64,000 nucleotides of DNA from Micromussa lordhowensis (lineage: Eukaryota > Cnidaria > Anthozoa > Scleractinia > Lobophylliidae), in assembly GCA_964020085.1 (NCBI GenBank), contig OZ026604.1, positions 24,576,427 to 24,640,426 of the forward strand, in the 5' to 3' direction. Below are positions 36,602-48,400 of the stretch, one piece after another. The notes beneath the pieces were generated by a model, which searched no databases, was not told the origin of the DNA, and saw nothing but the letters and a program-made list of their open reading frames with translations. The translations under genes and the position numbers were made by a program. How positions within the stretch are numbered: position 1 is the stretch's first letter; each line of letters starts with the position of its first letter.

Positions 36602-39600
36602 TCCAAACTTTGCAGAATTTTAGAAAACGCGCGCTGGGGGTCCCCTTGGCAAATTTGACATAGCTCGGCTTCACGGGCACTTTAAGAGGCGCGGTTTGCA
36701 GCAAAATGTTCTGCTGGGTTGGCACTTCAAGGAAATGTTAGTAAGGACATGATGGCATTGGCGCCAGGGCGTTTTTTATGGCCTTCTTTTTGCAGTAGTT
36801 TGCCCTGGTCCCAACTTTGCAGAATTTCAGAAAACGCGCGCTGGGGGTCGCCTTGGCAAATTTGACATAGCTCGGCTTCATGGGCACTTTAAGACGCGCG
36901 GTTTGCAGCAAAATGTTCTGCTAGGTTGGCACTTTAAAGTAATCGTAGTTAGGACATGATGGCATTGGCGCCAGGGTGTTTTTTCTGGCCTTCTTTTTGC
37001 AGTAGTTTCCCCTGGTCCCAACTTTGCAGAATTTCAGAAAACGCGCGCTGGGGGTCCCCTTGGCAAATTTGACATAGCTCGGCTTCACGGGCACTTTAAG
37101 AGGCGCGGTTTGCAGCAAAATGTTCTGCTAGGTTGGCACTTCAAGGAAATTCTAGTTAGGACATGATGATATTGGCGGCAGGGTGTTTTTTCTGGCCTTC
37201 TTTTTGCAATAGTTTGCCCTGGTCCCAACTTTGCAGAATTTCAGAAAACGCGCGCTGGGGGTCCCCTTGGCAAATTTGACATAGCTCGGCTTCACGGGCA
37301 TTTTAAGAGGCGCGGTTTGCAGCAAAATGTTCTGCTAGGTTGGCACTTTAAGGAAATTCTAGTTAGGACATGATGGCATTGGCGCCGGGGTGTTTTTTCT
37401 GGCCTTCTTTTTGCAGTAGTTTGCCCTGGTCCCAACTTTGCAGAATTTCAGAAAACGCGCGCTGGGGGTCCCCTTGGGAAATTTGATATAGCTCGGCTTC
37501 ACGGGCACTTTAAGAGGTGCGGTTTGCAGCAAAATGTTCTGCTAGGTTGGCATTTGAAGGAAATTTTAGTTAGGACATGATGGCATTGGCGCCAGGGTGT
37601 TTTTTCTGGCCTTCTTTTTGCAGTAGTTTGCCCTGGTCCCAACTTTGCAGAATTTCAGAAAACGCGCGCTGGGGGTCCCCTTGGCAAATTTGACATAGCT
37701 CGGCTTCACGGGCACTTTAAGAGGCGCGGTTTGCAGCAAAATGTTCTCCTAGGCTGGCACTTCAAGGAAATCCTAGTTAAAACATGATGACATATGCGCC
37801 AGGGTGTTTTTTCTGGCCTTCTTTTTGCAGTAGTTTGCCCTGGTCAAAACTTGGCAGAATTTCAGAAAACGCGCACTGGGGGTCCCCTTGGCAAATTTGA
37901 CATAGCTCGGCTTCACGGGCACTTTAAGAGGCGCGGTTTGCAGCAAAATGTTCTGCTAGGTTGGCACTTCAAGGAAATTTTAGTTAGGACATGATGGCAT
38001 TGGCGCCGGGGTGTTTTTTTCTGGCCTTCTTTTTGCAGTAGTTTGCCCTGGTCCCAACTTTGCAGAATTTCAGAAAACGCGCGCTGGGGGTCCCCTTGGC
38101 AAATTTGATATAGCTCGGCTTCACGGGCACTTTAAGAGGCGCGGTTTGCAGCAAAATGTTCTGCTATGTTGGCATTTGAAGGAAACTTAGTTAGGACATG
38201 ATGGCATTGGCGCCAGGGTGTTTTTTCTGGCCTTCTTTTTGCAGTAGTTTGCCCTGGTCCCAACTTTGCAGAATTTCAGAAAACGCGCGCTGGGGGTCCC
38301 CTTGGCAAATTTGACATAGCTCGGCTTCACGGGCACTTTAAGAGGCGCGGTTTGCAGCAAAATGTTCTGCTAGGTTGGCACTTCAAGGAAATTTTAGTTA
38401 GGACATGATGGCATTGGCGCCGGGATGTATTTTCTGGCCTTCTTTTTGCAGTAGTTTGCCCTGGTCCCAACTTTGCAGAATTTCAGAAAACGCGTGCTGG
38501 GGGTCTCCTTGGCAAATTTGACATAGCTCGGCTTCACGGGCATGTTAAGAGGCGCGGTTTGCAGCAAAATGTTCTGCTAGGTTGGTGCTTTAAGGAAATT
38601 ATAGTTAAGACATGATGGCATTGGCGCCAGGGTGTTTTTTCTGGCCTTCTTTTTGCAGTAGTTTGCCCTGGTCCCAACTTTGCAGAATTTCAGAAAACGC
38701 GCGCTGGGGGTCCCCTTGGCAAATTTGACATAACTCGGCTTCACGGGCACTTTAAGAGGCGCCGTTTGCAGCAAAATGTTCTGCTGGGTTAGCACCTCAA
38801 GGAAATTCTAGTTAGGACATGATCGCATTGGCGCCAGAGTGTTTTTTCTGGCCTTCTTTTTGCAGTAGTTTGCCCTGGTCCCAACTTTGCAGAATTTCAG
38901 AAAACGCGCGCTGAGGGTCCCCTTGGCAAATTTGACATAGCTCGGCTTCACGGGCACTTTAAGAGGCGCGCTTTGCAGCAAAATGTTCTGCTAGGTTGGC
39001 ACTTCAAGGAAATCGTAGTTAGGACATGATGGCATTGGCGCCAGGGTGTTTTTTTTGGCCTTCTTTTTGCAGTAGTATGCCCTGGTCCCAACTTTGCAGA
39101 ATTTGAGAAAACGCGCGCTGGGGGTCCCCTTGGCAAATTTGACATAGCTCGGCTTCACGGGCACTTTAAGAGGCGCGGTTTGCAGCAAAATGTTCTGCTA
39201 GGTTGGCACTTCAAGGAAATTTTAGTTAGGACATGATGGCATTGGCGCCGGGGTGTTTTTTTCTGGCCTTCTTTTTGCAGTAGTTTGCCCTGGTCCCAAC
39301 TTTGCAGAATTTCAGAAAACGCGCGCTGGGGGTCCCCTTGGCAAATTTGATATAGCTCGGCTTCACGGGCACTTTAAGAGGCGCGGTTTGCAGCAAAATG
39401 TTCTGCTATGTTGGCATTTGAAGGAAACTTAGTTAGGACATGATGGCATTGGCGCCAGGGTGTTTTTTCTGGCCTTCTTTTTGCAGTAGTTTGCCCTGGT
39501 CCCAACTTTGCAGAATTTCAGAAAACGCGCGCTGGGGGTCCCCTTGGCAAATTTGACATAGCTCGGCTTCACGGGCACTTTAAGAGGTGCGGTTTGCAGC

Positions 39601-42600
39601 AAAATGTTCTGCTAGGTTGGCACTTCAAGGAAATGTTAGTTAACACATGATGGCATTGGCGCCAGGGTTTTTTTTCTGGCCTTCTTTTTGCAGTAGTTTG
39701 CCCTGGTCCCAACTTTGCAGAATTTCAGAAAACGCGCGCTGGGGGTCCCCTTGGCAAATTTGACATAGCTCGGCTTCACGGGCACTTTAAGAGGCGCGGT
39801 TTGCAGCAAAATGTTTTGCTAGGTTGGCACTTCAAGGAAATTGTAGTTAGGACATGATGACATTGGCGGCAGGGTGTTTTTTCTGGCCTTCTTTTTGCAA
39901 TAGTTTGCCCTGGTCCCAACTTTGCAGAATTTCAGAAAACGCGCGCTGGGGGTCCCCTTGGCAAATTTGACATAGCTCGGCTTCACGGGCATTTTAAGAG
40001 GCGCGGTTTGCAGCAAAATGTTCTGCTAGGTTGGCACTTCAAGGAAATCCTAGTTAGGACATGATGGGATATGCGCCGGGGTGTTTTTTCTGGCCTTCTT
40101 TTTGCAGTAGTTTACCCTGGTCCCAACTTTGGAGAATTTCAGAAAACGCGCGCTGGGGGTCCCCTTGGGAAATTTGATATAGCTCGGCTTCACGGGCACT
40201 TTAAGAGGTGCGGTTTGCAGCAAAATGTTCTGCTAGGTTGGCATTTGAAGGAAATTTTAGTTAGGACATGATGGCATTGGCGCCAGGGCGTTTTTTCTGG
40301 CCTTCTTTTTGCAGTAGTTTGCCCTGGTCCCAACTTTGCAGAATTTCAGAAAACGCGCGCTGGGGGTCCCCTTGGCAAATTTGACATAGCTCGGCTTCAC
40401 GGGCACTTTAAGAGGCGCGGTTTGCAGCAAAATGTTCTGCTAGGTTGGCACTTTAAGGAAATCCTAGTTAGGACATGATGGCATTGGCTCCGGGATGTAT
40501 TTTCTAGCCTTCTTTTTGCAGTAGTTTGCCCTGGTCCCAACTTTGCAGAATTTCAGAAAACGCGCGCTGGGGGTCCCCTTAGTAAATTTGACATAGCTCG
40601 GCTTCACGGGCACGTTAAGAGGCGCGGTTTGCAGCAAAATGTTCTGCTAGGTTGGTGCTTCAAGGAAAATCTAGTTAAGACATGATGGCATTGGCGCCAA
40701 GGTGTTTTTTCTGGCCTTCTTTTTGCAGTAGTTTGCCCTGGTCCCAACTTTGCAGAATTTCAGAAAACGCGCGCTGGGGGTCCCCTTGGCAAATTTGACA
40801 TAACTCGGCTTCACGGGCACTTTAAGAGGCGCCGTTTGCAGCAAAATGTTCTGCTGGGTTAGCACCTCAAGGAAATTCTAGTTAGGACATGATCGCATTG
40901 GCACCAGGGTGTTTTTTCTGGCCTTCTTTTTGCGGTAGTTTGCCCTGGTCCAAACTTTGCAGAATTTTAGAAAACGCGCGCTGGGGGTCCCCTTGGCAAA
41001 TTTGACATAGCTCGGCTTCACGGGCACTTTAAGAGGCGCGGTTTGCAGCAAAATGTTCTGCTAGGTTGGCACTTCAAGGAAATGGTAGTAAGGACATGAT
41101 GGCATTGGCGCCAAGGCGTTTTTTATGGCCTTATTTTTGCAGTAGTTTGCCCTGGTCCCAACTTTGCAGAATTTCAGAAAACGCGCGCTGGGGGTCGCCT
41201 TGGCAAATTTGACATAGCTCGGCTTCAGGGGCACTTTAAGAGGCGCGGTTTGCAGCAAAATGTTCTGCTAGGTTGGCACTTCAAGGAAATTCTAGTTAGG
41301 ACATGATGGAATTGGCGCCAGGGTGTTTTTTCTGGCCTTCTTTTTGCAGTAGTTTGCCCTGGTCCCAACTTTGCAGAATTTCAGAAAACGCGCGCTGGGG
41401 GTCCCTTTGGCAAATTTGACATAGCTCGGCTTCACGGGCACTTTAAGAGGCGCGGTTTGCAGCAAAATGTTCTGCTTGACTGGCACTTTAAGGAAATCTT
41501 AGTTAGGACATGATGACATTGGCGCCAGAGTGTTTTTTCTGGCCTTCTTTTTGCAGTAGTTTGCCCTGGTCCCAACTTTGCAGAATTTCAGAAAACGCGC
41601 GCTAGGGGTCCCCTTGGCAAATTTGACATAGCTCGGTTTCACGGGCACTTTAAGAGGCGCTTTTTGCAGCAAAATGTTCTGCTAGGTTGGCACTTTAAGG
41701 AAATTGTAGTTAGGACATGATGGCATTGGTGCCAGGGTTTTTTTTCTGGCCTTATTTTTGTAGTAGTTTGCCCTGGTCCCAACTTTGCAGAATTTCAGAA
41801 AACGCGCGCCGGGGGTCCCCTTGGCAAATTTGACATAGCTCGGCTTCACGGGCACTTTAAGAGGCGCCGTTTGCAGCAAAATGTTTTGCTGGGTTGGCAC
41901 CTCAAGGAAATTTAAGTTAGGACATGATCGCATTGGCGCCAGGGTGTTTTTTCTGGCCTTCTTTTTGCGGTAGTTTGCCCTGGTCCAAACTTTGCAGAAT
42001 TTTAGAAAACGCGCGCTGGGGGTCCCCTTGGCAAATTTGACATAGCTCGGCTTCACGGGCACTTTAAGAGGCGCGGTTTGCAGCAAAATGTTCTGCTAGG
42101 TTGGCACTTCAAGGAAATGTTAGCAAGGACATGATGGCATTGGCGCCAGGGCGTTTTTTATGGCCTTCTTTTTGCAGTAGTTTGCCCTGGTCCCAACTTT
42201 GCAGAATTTCAGAAAACGCGCGCTGGGGGTCGCCTTGGCAAATTTGACATAGCTCGGCTTCATGGGCACTTTAAGAGGCGCGGTTTGCAGCAAAATGTTC
42301 TGCTAGGTTGGCACTTCAAGGAAATCGTAGTTAAGACATGATGGCATTGGCGCCAGGGTGTTTTTTTTGACCTTCTTTTTGCAGTAGTTTGCCCTGGTCC
42401 CAACTTTGCAGAATTTGAGAAAACGCGCGCTGGGGGTCCCCTTGGCAAATTTGACATAGCTCGGCTTCACGGGCACTTTAAGAGGTGCGGTTTGCAGCAA
42501 AATGTTCTGCTAGGTTGGCACTTTAAGGAAATGTTAGTTAAGACATGATGGCATTGGCGCCAGGGTGTTTTTTCTGGCCTTCTTTTTGCAGTAGTTTGCC

Positions 42601-43432
42601 CTGGTCCCAACTTTGCAGAATTTCAGAAAACGCGCGCTGGGGGTCCCCTTGGCAAATTTGACATAGCTCGGCTTCACGGGCACTTTAAGAGGCGCGGTTT
42701 GCAGCAAAATGTTCTGCTAGGTTGGCACTTCAAGAAAATTCTAGTTAGGACGTGATGACATTGGCGGCAGGGTGTTTTTTCTGGCCTTCTTTTTGCAATA
42801 GTTTGCCTTGGTCCCAACTTTGCAGAATTTCCGAAAACGCGCGCTGGGGGTCTCCTTGGCAAATTTGACATAGCTCGGCTTCACGGGCATTTTAAGAGGC
42901 GCGGTTTGCAGCAAAATGTTTTGCTAGGTTGGCACTTCAAGGAAATCCTAGTTAGGACATGATGGCATTGGCGCCGGGGTGTTTTTTCTGGCCTTCTTTT
43001 TGCAGTAGTTTGCCCTGGTCCCAACTTTGCAGAATTTCAGAAAACGCGCGCTGGGGGTCCCCTTGGGAAATTTGATATAGCTCGGCTTCACGGGCACTTT
43101 AAGAGGTGCGGTTTGCAGCAAAATGTTCTGCTAGGTTGGCATTTGAAGGAAATTTTAGTTAGGACATGATGGCATTGGCGCCAGGGTGTTTTTTCTGGCC
43201 TTCTTTTTGCAGTAGTTTGCCCTGGTCCCAACTTTGCAGAATTTCAGAAAACGCGCGCTGGGGGTCCCCTTGGCAAATTTGACATAGCTCGGCTTCACGG
43301 GCACTTTAAGAGGCGCGGTTTGCAGCAAAATGTTCTGCTAGGTTGGTACCTCAAGGAAATTTTAGTTAGGACATGATGACATTGGCGGCAGGGTGTTTTT
43401 TCTGGCCTTCTTTTTGCAATAGTTTGCCCTGG
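36602..43432. repeat. 31-mer copy 2, expanded to 33 monomers (6,831 bp)
   Basis: Second copy of the 31-mer block, longer by 414 bp because a dimer is inserted at about 39,173-39,586. Its left junction is a hybrid monomer. Up to 36,588 it matches the type at 43.37 kb (GGTTGGTACCTCAAGG, GGCGGCAGGG, TTGCAATAG). From 36,605 it matches the type at 30.19 kb (GGTCCAAACTTTGCAG, AATTTTAGAAAACG). The exchange therefore lies in the 16 shared bases at 36,589-36,604. The right end continues into the sequence that originally followed the single-copy block. The last third of this copy is also the start of the 23-mer duplication. Confidence 0.94.
39173..39586. repeat. Inserted dimer copied from 1,242 bp upstream
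   Basis: Two monomers present here have no counterpart at the equivalent place in copy 1 (about 32,756). They match 37,931-38,344 at an offset of 1,242 bp (6 x 207), including GGGGTGTTTTTTTCTGG, TTTGATATAGCTCGG and GCTATGTTGGCATTTGAAGG followed by the shortened GGAAACTTAG. The pair sits between a monomer ending in AAGAGGCGCGG and the resumed block at AAGAGGTGCGG. A local duplicative exchange or gene conversion restricted to copy 2 explains it, so it postdates the 31-mer duplication, unless copy 1 lost it. Confidence 0.9.
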
Positions 43433-45462
43433 TCCCAACTTTGCAGAATTTCAGAAAACGCGCGCTGGGGGTCCCCTTGGCAAATTTGACATAGCTCGGC
43501 TTCACGGGCATTTTAAGAGGCGCGGTTTGCAGCAAAAGGTTCTGCTAGGTTGGCACTTCAAGGAAATCCTAGTTAGGACATGATGGCATTGGCGCCAGGG
43601 TGTTTTTTCTAGCCTTCTTTTTGCAGTAGTTTGCCCTGGTCCCAACTTTGCAGAATTTCAGAAAACGCGCGCTGGGGGTCCCCTTGGCAAATTTGACATA
43701 GCTCGGCTTCACGGGCATTTTAAGAGGCGCGGTTTGCAGCAAAATGTTCTGCTAGGTTGGCACCTCAAGGAAATTTTAGTTAGGACATGATGACATTGGC
43801 GGCAGGGTGTTTTTCTGGCCTTCTTTTTGCAATAGTTTGCCCTGGTCCCAACTTTGCAGAATTTCAGAAAACGCGCGCTGCGGGTCCCCTTGGCAAATTT
43901 GACATAGCTCGGCTTCACGGGCATTTTAAGAGGCGCGGTTTGCAGCAAAATGTTCTGCTAGGTTGGCACCTCAAGGAAATTTTAGTTAGGACATGATGGC
44001 ATTGGCGGCAGGGTGTTTTCTTTTGGCCTTCTTTTTGCAGTAGTTTGCCCTGGTCCCAACTTTGCAGAATTTCAGAAAACGCGCGCTGGGGGTCCCCTTG
44101 GCAAATTTGACATAGCTCGGCTTCACGGGCATTTTAAGAGGCGCGGTTTGCAGCAAAATGTTCTGCTAGGTTGGCACTTCAAGAAAATTGTAGTTAGGAC
44201 ATGATGGCATTGGCGCCGGGGTGCTTTTTCTGGCCTTCTTTTTGCAGTAGTTTGCCCTGGTCCCAACTTTGCAGAATTTCAGAAAACGCGCGCTGGGGGT
44301 CCCCTTGGCAAATTTGACATAGCTCGGCTTCACGGGCACTTTAAGAGGCGCGGTTTGCAGCAAAATGTTCTGCTAGGTTGGCACTTGAAGGAAATTCTAG
44401 TTAAGACATCATGACATTGGCGCCAGAGTGTTTTTTCTGGCCTTCTTTTTGCAGTAGTTTGCCCTGGTCCCAACTTTGCAGAATTTCAGAAAACGCGCGC
44501 TGGGGGTCCCCTTGGCAAATTTGACATAGCTCGGCTTCACGGGCATTTTAAGAGGCGCGGTTTGCAGCAAAATGTTTTGCTAGGTTGGCACTTGAAGGAA
44601 ATTTTAGTTAGGACAGGATGGCATTGGCGCCAGGGTGTTTTTTCTGGCCTTCTTTTTGCAGTAGTTTGCCCTCGTTTTAACTTTGCAGAATTTCAGAAAA
44701 CGCGCGCTGGGGGTCCCCTTGGCAAATTTGACATAACTCGGCTTCACGGGCACTTTAAGAGGCGCCGTTTGCAGCTAAATGTTCTGCTTGGTTGGCACCT
44801 CAAGGAAATTGTAGTTAGGACATGATCGCATTGGCGCCAGGGTGTTTTTTCTGGCCTTCTTTTTGCGGTAGTTTGCCCTGGTCCAAACTTTGCAGAATTT
44901 TAGAAAACGCGCGCTGGGGGTCCCCTTGGCAAATTTGACATAGCTCGGCTTCACGGGCACTTTAAGAGGCGCGGTTTGCAGCAAAATGTTCTGATAGGTT
45001 GGCACTTTAAGGAAATCCTAGTAAGGACATGATGGCATTGGCGCCAGGGCGTTTTTTATGGCCTTCTTTTTGCAGTAGTTTGCCCTGGTCCCAACTTTGC
45101 AGAATTTCAGAAAACGCGCGCTGGGGGTCCCCTTGGCAAATTTGACATAGCTCGGCTTCACGGGCACTTTAAGAGGCGCGGTTTGCAGCAAAATGTTCTG
45201 CTAGGTTGGCACTTCAAGAAAATTGTAGTTAGGACATGATGGCAATGGCGCCGGGGTGCTTTTTCTGGCCTTCTTTTTGCAGTAGTTTGCCCTGGTCCCA
45301 ACTTTGCAGAATTTCAGAAAACGCGCGCTGGGGGTCCCCTTGGCAAATTTGACATAGCTCGGCTTCACGGGCACTTTAAGAGGCGCGGTTTGCAGCAAAA
45401 TGTTCTGCTAGGTTGGCACTTGAAGGAAATTTTAGTTAGGACATGATGACATTGGCGCCAGA
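40702..45462. repeat. 23-mer higher-order repeat, copy 1 (4,761 bp = 23 x 207)
   Basis: This block overlaps the tail of the 33-mer and extends beyond it. Every marker recurs 4,761 bp later: AAATGGTAGTAAGG (41,081 and 45,842), GCTTGACTGGCAC (41,473 and 46,234), GACGTGATGAC (42,750 and 47,511), GCAAAAGGTTCTGC (43,534 and 48,295), GTGTTTTTCTGG with one T fewer (43,808 and 48,569), GTGTTTTCTTTTGGCC (44,014 and 48,775), CTCGTTTTAAC (44,672 and 49,433) and CTGATAGGTTGG (44,991 and 49,752). Because it includes part of the 33-mer, this duplication followed the 31-mer event, and 33.9-36.3 kb therefore has three copies in the window. Confidence 0.95.
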
Positions 45463-48400
45463 GTGTTTTTTCTGGCCTTCTTTTTGCAGTAGTTTGCCCT
45501 GGTCCCAACTTTGCAGAATTTCAGAAAACGCGCGCTGGGGGTCCCCTTGGCAAATTTGACATAACTCGGCTTCACGGGCACTTTAAGAGGCGCCGTTTGC
45601 AGCAAAATGTTCTGCTGGGTTAGCACCTCAAGGAAATTCTAGTTAGGACATGATCGCATTGGCACCAGGGTGTTTTTTCTGGCCTTCTTTTTGCGGTAGT
45701 TTGCCCTGGTCCAAACTTTGCAGAATTTTAGAAAACGCGCGCTGGGGGTCCCCTTGGCAAATTTGACATAGCTCGGCTTCACGGGCACTTTAAGAGGCGC
45801 GATTTGCAGCAAAATGTTCTGCTAGGTTGGCACTTCAAGGAAATGGTAGTAAGGACATGATGGCATTGGCGCCAAGGCGTTTTTTATGGCCTTATTTTTG
45901 CAGTAGTTTGCCCTGGTCCCAACTTTGCAGAATTTCAGAAAACGCGCGCTGGGGGTTGCCTTGGCAAATTTGACATAGCTCGGCTTCAGGGGCACTTTAA
46001 GAGGCGCGGTTTGCAGCAAAATGTTCTGCTAGGTTGGCACTTCAAGGAAATTCTAGTTAGGACATGATGGAATTGGCGCCAGGGTGTTTTTTCTGGCCTT
46101 GTTTTTGCAGTAGTTTGCCCTGGTCCCAACTTTGCAGAATTTCAGAAAACGCGCGCTGGGGGTCCCTTTGGCAAATTTGACATAGCTCGGCTTCACGGGC
46201 ACTTTAATAGGCGCGGTTTGCAGCAAAATGTTCTGCTTGACTGGCACTTTAAGGAAATCTTAGTTAGGACATGATGACATTGGCGCCAGAGTGTTTTTTC
46301 TGGCCTTCTTTTTGCAGTAGTTTGCCCTGGTCCCAACTTTGCAGAATTTCAGAAAACGCGCGCTAGGGGTCCCCTTGGCAAATTTGACATAGCTCGGTTT
46401 CACGGGCACTTTAAGAGGCGCTTTTTGCAGCAAAATGTTCTGCTAGGTTGGCACTTTAAGGAAATTGTAGTTAGGACATGATGGCATTGGTGCCAGGGTT
46501 TTTTTTCTGGCCTTATTTTTGTAGTAGTTTGCCCTGGTCCCAACTTTGCAGAATTTCAGAAAACGCGCGCCGGGGGTCCCCTTGGCAAATTTGACATAGC
46601 TCGGCTTCACGGGCACTTTAAGAGGCGCCGTTTGCAGCAAAATGTTTTGCTGGGTTGGCACCTCAAGGAAATTTAAGTTAGGACATGATCGCATTGGCGC
46701 CAGGGTGTTTTTTCTGGCCTTCTTTTTGCGGTAGTTTGCCCTGGTCCAAACTTTGCAGAATTTTAGAAAACGCGCGCTGGGGGTCCCCTTGGCAAATTTG
46801 ACATAGCTCGGCTTCACGGGCACTTTAAGAGGCGCGGTTTGCAGCAAAATGTTCTGCTAGGTTGGCACTTCAAGGAAATGTTAGCAAGGACATGATGGCA
46901 TTGGCGCCAGGGCGTTTTTTATGGCCTTCTTTTTGCAGTAGTTTGCCCTGGTCCCAACTTTGCAGAATTTCAGAAAACGCGCGCTGGGGGTCGCCTTGGC
47001 AAATTTGACATAGCTCGGCTTCATGGGCACTTTAAGAGGCGCGGTTTGCAGCAAAATGTTCTGCTAGGTTGGCACTTCAAGGAAATCGTAGTTAAGACAT
47101 GATGGCATTGGCGCCAGGGTGTTTTTTTTGACCTTCTTTTTGCAGTAGTTTGCCCTGGTCCCAACTTTGCAGAATTTGAGAAAACGCGCGCTGGGGGTCC
47201 CCTTGGCAAATTTGACATAGCTCGGCTTCACGGGCACTTTAAGAGGTGCGGTTTGCAGCAAAATGTTCTGCTAGGTTGGCACTTTAAGGAAATGTTAGTT
47301 AAGACATGATGGCATTGGCGCCAGGGTGTTTTTTCTGGCCTTCTTTTTGCAGTAGTTTGCCCTGGTCCCAACTTTGCAGAATTTCAGAAAACGCGCGCTG
47401 GGGGTCCCCTTGGCAAATTTGACATAGCTCGGCTTCACGGGCACTTTAAGAGGCGCGGTTTGCAGCAAAATGTTCTGCTAGGTTGGCACTTCAAGAAAAT
47501 TCTAGTTAGGACGTGATGACATTGGCGGCAGGGTGTTTTTTCTGGCCTTCTTTTTGCAATAGTTTGCCTTGGTCCCAACTTTGCAGAATTTCCGAAAACG
47601 CGCGCTGGGGGTCTCCTTGGCAAATTTGACATAGCTCGGCTTCACGGGCATTTTAAGAGGCGCGGTTTGCAGCAAAATGTTTTGCTAGGTTGGCACTTCA
47701 AGGAAATCCTGGTTAGGACATGATGGCATTGGCGCCGGGGTGTTTTTTCTGGCCTTCTTTTTGCAGTAGTTTGCCCTGGTCCCAACTTTGCAGAATTTCA
47801 GAAAACGCGCGCTGGGGGTCCCCTTGGGAAATTTGATATAGCTCGGCTTCACGGGCACTTTAAGAGGTGCGGTTTGCAGCAAAATGTTCTGCTAGGTTGG
47901 CATTTGAAGGAAATTTTAGTTAGGACATGATGGCATTGGCGCCAGGGTGTTTTTTCTGGCCTTCTTTTTGCAGTAGTTTGCCCTGGTCCCAACTTTGCAG
48001 AATTTCAGAAAACGCGCGCTGGGGGTCCCCTTGGCAAATTTGACATAGCTCGGCTTCACGGGCACTTTAAGAGGCGCGGTTTGCAGCAAAATGTTCTGCT
48101 AGGTTGGTACCTCAAGGAAATTTTAGTTAGGACATGATGACATTGGCGGCAGGGTGTTTTTTCTGGCCTTCTTTTTGCAATAGTTTGCCCTGGTCCCAAC
48201 TTTGCAGAATTTCAGAAAACGCGCGCTGGGGGTCCCCTTGGCAAATTTGACATAGCTCGGCTTCACGGGCATTTTAAGAGGCGCGGTTTGCAGCAAAAGG
48301 TTCTGCTAGGTTGGCACTTCAAGGAAATCCTAGTTAGGACATGATGGCATTGGCGCCAGGGTGTTTTTTCTAGCCTTCTTTTTGCAGTAGTTTGCCCTGG

